From Rhodotorula mucilaginosa (Eukaryota > Basidiomycota > Microbotryomycetes > Sporidiobolales > Sporidiobolaceae), in the NCBI GenBank assembly GCA_034406715.1, contig CP137865.1, positions 1,364,001 through 1,428,000 of the forward strand: a stretch of 64,000 nucleotides of DNA, read 5' to 3'. Shown here piece by piece: positions 60,641 to 64,000 of the stretch. The number at the start of each line of letters is the position of its first letter. Position 1 is the first letter of the stretch. The position numbers and the translations under genes were made by a program. Below the pieces are notes generated by a model. The model was not told the origin of the DNA. It made no database searches and was given only the letters and a program-made list of their open reading frames with translations.

Positions 60641-63600
60641 ATGGGGTCGGTTTCGGACCAATTTACGCTCGATCGCGCGCGGAAGGGACCCCTCACCTCG
60701 CGCTGGCTCGCTCCTGCTCGCCAGCTGAGAAGCACGCGAACGCTCGGCGCGCTGCAGCTTTTTCGCTCCTGCTTGTTTACCAAGACCGAGGCTTGCGCGC
60801 TGTCTTCCCTGCCGAGCTCATGCTCTGCCCGTATGCAAGACCTTGAGGACGAGGCTGCCCGTCCGACCAGCGCTGCTGCTGCTGTCCAGCAGGGTGCAGG
60901 CTCGCATCCGCGGGGACTTCGCCCCGCCGTGGCTACGACTAGTACGACCGTATCGCCCGCTGTACCGGTCTATACGCCGTACCAACTGCCGCCATTATTG
61001 CACACGGCGGCGACTGCCTCGGTGAATGCCGGAGGACAATACTCGGCAACGACGCCTTCGCCGGCCTCTGCGTTCCCTCTCGACCCGCGATTCCAGCCTC
61101 CAGCATTCTCGACGACGTTGAAGCCAGGACTGCCACAGCTCGGTGCGGCGGCGGGAGACCTCCCGGTCCAGCACTCCAATCGCGGCCTCGATGCGTTGAT
61201 GAACCTGCACGGAATGGGCTCGCGGGATTTGACCGGATCCAGCGGAGGCTCAGGCGCCGACAATTCGATTGCGCCGGCCGACAGCTTGAACAGTGGGGCA
61301 GAACTGCCACCCAAGGTCGTCCAGAAAGCGGACCGATCCTGTAAAAAGTACGTGCGGGACCGTCTACCGGTCAACTCGTCTTCACTTGCCCCGAACGGCC
61401 TCCGACACCGCGAACTGAGTCTGGTACCGGTGCTGCGTGTTCCAGGTGCCGAGAGCGAAGAGTGCGATGCGGGAGAGAAGTGCGTTTGGCTCTCTCTACG
61501 TGAATGCGCCTCATGTGGCTCGCTAATCCCCAATTCGTCCACCAGTTTCCGTCCTGCGCGCGGTGCAAGAAACGCAGAGACACGTGCTCGTATGGCGAAG
61601 GAGTATATGTGTGCGTCAGTTTGCGATCCTCGATAGGGGTTGCAGGATCGCTGATGATGCTGTTTGCAGCGAGGAATCCGTCGAAGGCTCCGACCAGCAG
61701 CGTATCACCGACCTCGAGAACAAAATTGGTGCGTGGGGAGCATTGCTACATTTCCTGCAGACACTGACAGTAAGCGCCCATCACTCGCAGCTGCACTGCA
61801 ACAACAGCTTCGAAACGCCACCTCCTCGACCTCTCTTCCCCAACCACCGACCCCGACCGCCGTCACGCCCACCTCCGCCCCTGTCGCCCTCACGCGCGAG
61901 TCACTCGCGAACGAAATCTCACGCCACGTCACCGAGATCCTTTCGCTCCCCGAGACGGCGACGTTGCACAACTTTATCGCCGAGGAGGGTCAAAAGAGTC
62001 GGAGCGGGGTTTTCGGAAGCATCGACCAGCGATTAGCATCGGGAGGGTTGGCGGATGCTGTGACGGGATACCTGCTCGATGGTAAGGGTCTTGACTCTGC
62101 TCGAATTTTTGCGGGCTCCGGTCACTGAGCTCTCTTTCGTGATTTTGCAGCTGCGAATCAGGCTTGCGACTCGAAGCACCCGGGCTTTCACCACCTCATC
62201 TCGCGCATTCCATTCTACAAATCACGACTACGAGATCTCGATCCGGCCGAGCAGGTCTCCGTGGCGGTTCTCTGTACCCTCGGAGCTCGCGCCTCACCTC
62301 ATCACGTACGTAGTCCCCGTTTGACGGCGATCTGGTCTTCTGAGTTGACTGACAAGCATATGTCTTTGCAGGCTTTGTTCGGCATCTCGACTGTGCACGC
62401 AGAGGACGGCGCGCCGTGCCCGGCGCTCTTCACCGCAACGGGGAATCGACGCGAGCAAGTCTGCCGTGTACTGGAGCACCGAGCGCGCGAGACAGCTTGG
62501 TCGAGCGGCATCTACAGGCAGCGTACTCAAGATGCGCTCGCAGCGTTAGTCGGCCTCGCCCAGCTCAGCCTTCGTGAGTTCCCCCTTCCAGCTCATCTCT
62601 CGAGCCCCGCGCTGATCTGTATGGTTGCAGATGAGGAGAACCCGCCGGACGATTCGCGCTGTTTCGTGCGTCAAGCAGCGGGGCTCTTTGTCGATATTCG
62701 AGCAGACGAGCTCGCAGAGGGATCGATCTCTTCCCTGGGCGGCAGCCTCGGGTGTGCGATATTCGTGAGTTCGCCGAGTCCCGCTTCCGGCGCGCGGTGA
62801 AACATGGTGCTGACGGATTCTGGCTCCTTTCCAGCTCGCCGACGCCTACCTTTCCACGCGCTGCGGCAAGCCGACCCTGATCCCGCCAAATGATCTCCAA
62901 GACTACTATGTCACTGCCGGTTTTTGCGTGCCCGACCTCGTCAACTTGACGATCGGCGATTACGTCGAAAAGCGAGCAAGGAGCACGTTCACGCCTTCCG
63001 AAGCGTCCGAGGTCATCAAGACGCTCATGCTCTACGTCATGGCCTGTTACCGCGTCTTCGCCCAGGTCACCTCTCGTGAGTCGCTCTGAGCGTCTTGCGG
63101 GCACGGCGATCGATCGCAGCTGAAACTTTGCGCGCCTCTACAGCTTCACGCCGGCCGGACCCCGCGGCCCTGATCAGCTTCGTGCGGAATCTTTGGAATA
63201 TCATAGACCAGATCCACAGCGCCATCCAGCGATTCCAGCAGCAGCTAGTATCGCTGCCGACTCCGCCGACGGGCAGCGGGGTGCCTTACAGCCCGCACGA
63301 CGTCGACCACGCGATCCTCCTCGCCGTTTGGGCCGACGTCTGCCTCGTGACACTGGTCGGACATGTACATAGCTTTGTCCAGCAAAACCGCGAAGGACGG
63401 CAGCTCGGCGGCGGCAGCAGCGAGTATGTCGACCTCGAGCGAACCCGGTCCGAATCGTTCATGCGCGTCTTCAAGTGCCTCAAGCTCCTGTCATTCTACT
63501 GCCAGGTGCGCTCCCGACCATCCTTACCGCGTCATCACGAACGCTGCTCTGACCCATACGAACTTTCACAGCTTCTTTGCGGCTCGCGCGACAAGCACAA

Positions 63601-64000
63601 CGTGTTCCATCTTCTCGCGCAGCTCTCCCCTCTTTCCCCTTGGACTACGCTCGTCAGCCTCCGCATCGGTCAACCTGGCGGTCCGACGTCTGAGGAGTTC
63701 GAGGTGTCGGAGGATGAGGCCGACTGGTGAGTCGTTCACCCTGCTAACGTGCTTTTATGACTGGGCGCATAGTCTGACCGGTTCGGTTTGCCTCCTCTAT
63801 AGGTTCCGCATGGCCCTTGAGCTCTCTCTCTTCTACAGTCCGCGGCTAGCTGGGCTATTGCGCGACCTCGCGTTCGCTCGTCAAACGTACATGCACAAGT
63901 CCGCACCCCCTGTACCTCCGGCCTCTCTCGCTGCTGGTACGTCAAATACCTCTCTCGCCTTGGCCATAATACTCGAATCTGACGACCGGCTCCGCAAGTA
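60641..64000 (+). CDS. Zn2Cys6 (Gal4-type) fungal transcription factor, 3' end outside window
   Basis: The start is taken at 60641 (strong CACC-ATG-G context); an in-frame ATG at 60833 (MQDLEDEAARPTS) is a second possibility. After an Ala/Ser/Pro-rich N-terminus the six-cysteine zinc cluster is assembled from three exons: ADRSCKK, then CRERRVRCGRE, then FPSCARCKKRRDTCSYG, giving C-x2-C-x6-C-x6-C-x2-C-x6-C. Next is a linker and a helical dimerisation-like EESVEGSDQQRITDLENKI. The fungal-trans middle homology region follows: IPFYKSRLRDLDPAEQ, AVLCTLGARASPHHALFG, ADAYLSTRCGKPTLIPPNDL, TLMLYVMACYRVFAQVTSP and VFKCLKLLSFYCQ, with the frame continuing past the right edge (MALELSLFYSPRLAGLLRDL). Resembles regulators of nitrogen/carbon utilisation of this class in general; target genes cannot be read. 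Confidence 0.88.

Overview
The window looks like nuclear DNA of a red, carotenoid-type basidiomycete yeast (Pucciniomycotina, Rhodotorula/Rhodosporidium/Sporobolomyces-like). The evidence is a GC-rich genome, densely packed genes, many 45-110 bp introns of the form GTGAGT...CTGAC...CAG, strong C/G third-position preference, and the gene set itself (ATG26 sterol glucosyltransferase, Cut8/Sts1, Mcl1/Ctf4, a retinal-binding fungal rhodopsin). The assignment below phylum level is inference. No transposon, virus-like element, CRISPR array, rRNA or tRNA gene was recognised. All gene models were spliced by eye, so exon edges are approximate unless stated.

Layout. 1-10 kb is the unusual part. A tandem pair of unrecognised paralogues on + (1-1979, cut by the window edge, and 2410-4418) is followed by the conserved translation factor eIF3d (4807-6931, +), then by a second, unrelated tandem pair of unrecognised paralogues on - (7289-8324 and 8747-9801) in visibly less GC-rich DNA. 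10.4-22.8 kb is housekeeping: a GT92-type glycosyltransferase, a nitroreductase with an apparent mitochondrial presequence, an unrecognised charged nuclear-type protein, a Tdp1-like protein, the GTPase Rbg2/DRG2 and the RRM-cyclophilin PPIL4. 23.0-29.2 kb is one large ABCC (Ycf1/MRP-type) transporter. 29.3-36 kb holds an FAD-dependent amine/amino-acid-oxidase-like enzyme, the proteasome tether Sts1/Cut8 and a cytochrome P450.

36.2-41.0 kb is Mcl1/Ctf4 (replisome adaptor). It is followed by an SR/Pro-rich disordered protein, a tRNA m3C methyltransferase, a microbial rhodopsin with all residues expected of a proton pump, a membrane alpha/beta-hydrolase, the sterol glucosyltransferase ATG26, a type I membrane protein, a parvulin prolyl isomerase and the 5' part of a Zn2Cys6 transcription factor that runs off the right edge.

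The genes do not form one pathway. Themes that recur are RNA/translation (eIF3d, Rbg2, m3C methyltransferase, PPIL4), DNA replication/repair (Mcl1, Tdp1-like; both have a GACGCGTC element upstream) and membrane or detoxification functions (ABCC, P450, ATG26, rhodopsin). The best candidates for undescribed biology are the two orphan tandem families at the left end. Next come the in-frame TAG that separates Mcl1 from its conserved C-terminal motif, and the Tdp1-like protein in which the catalytic HKD residues are not visible.
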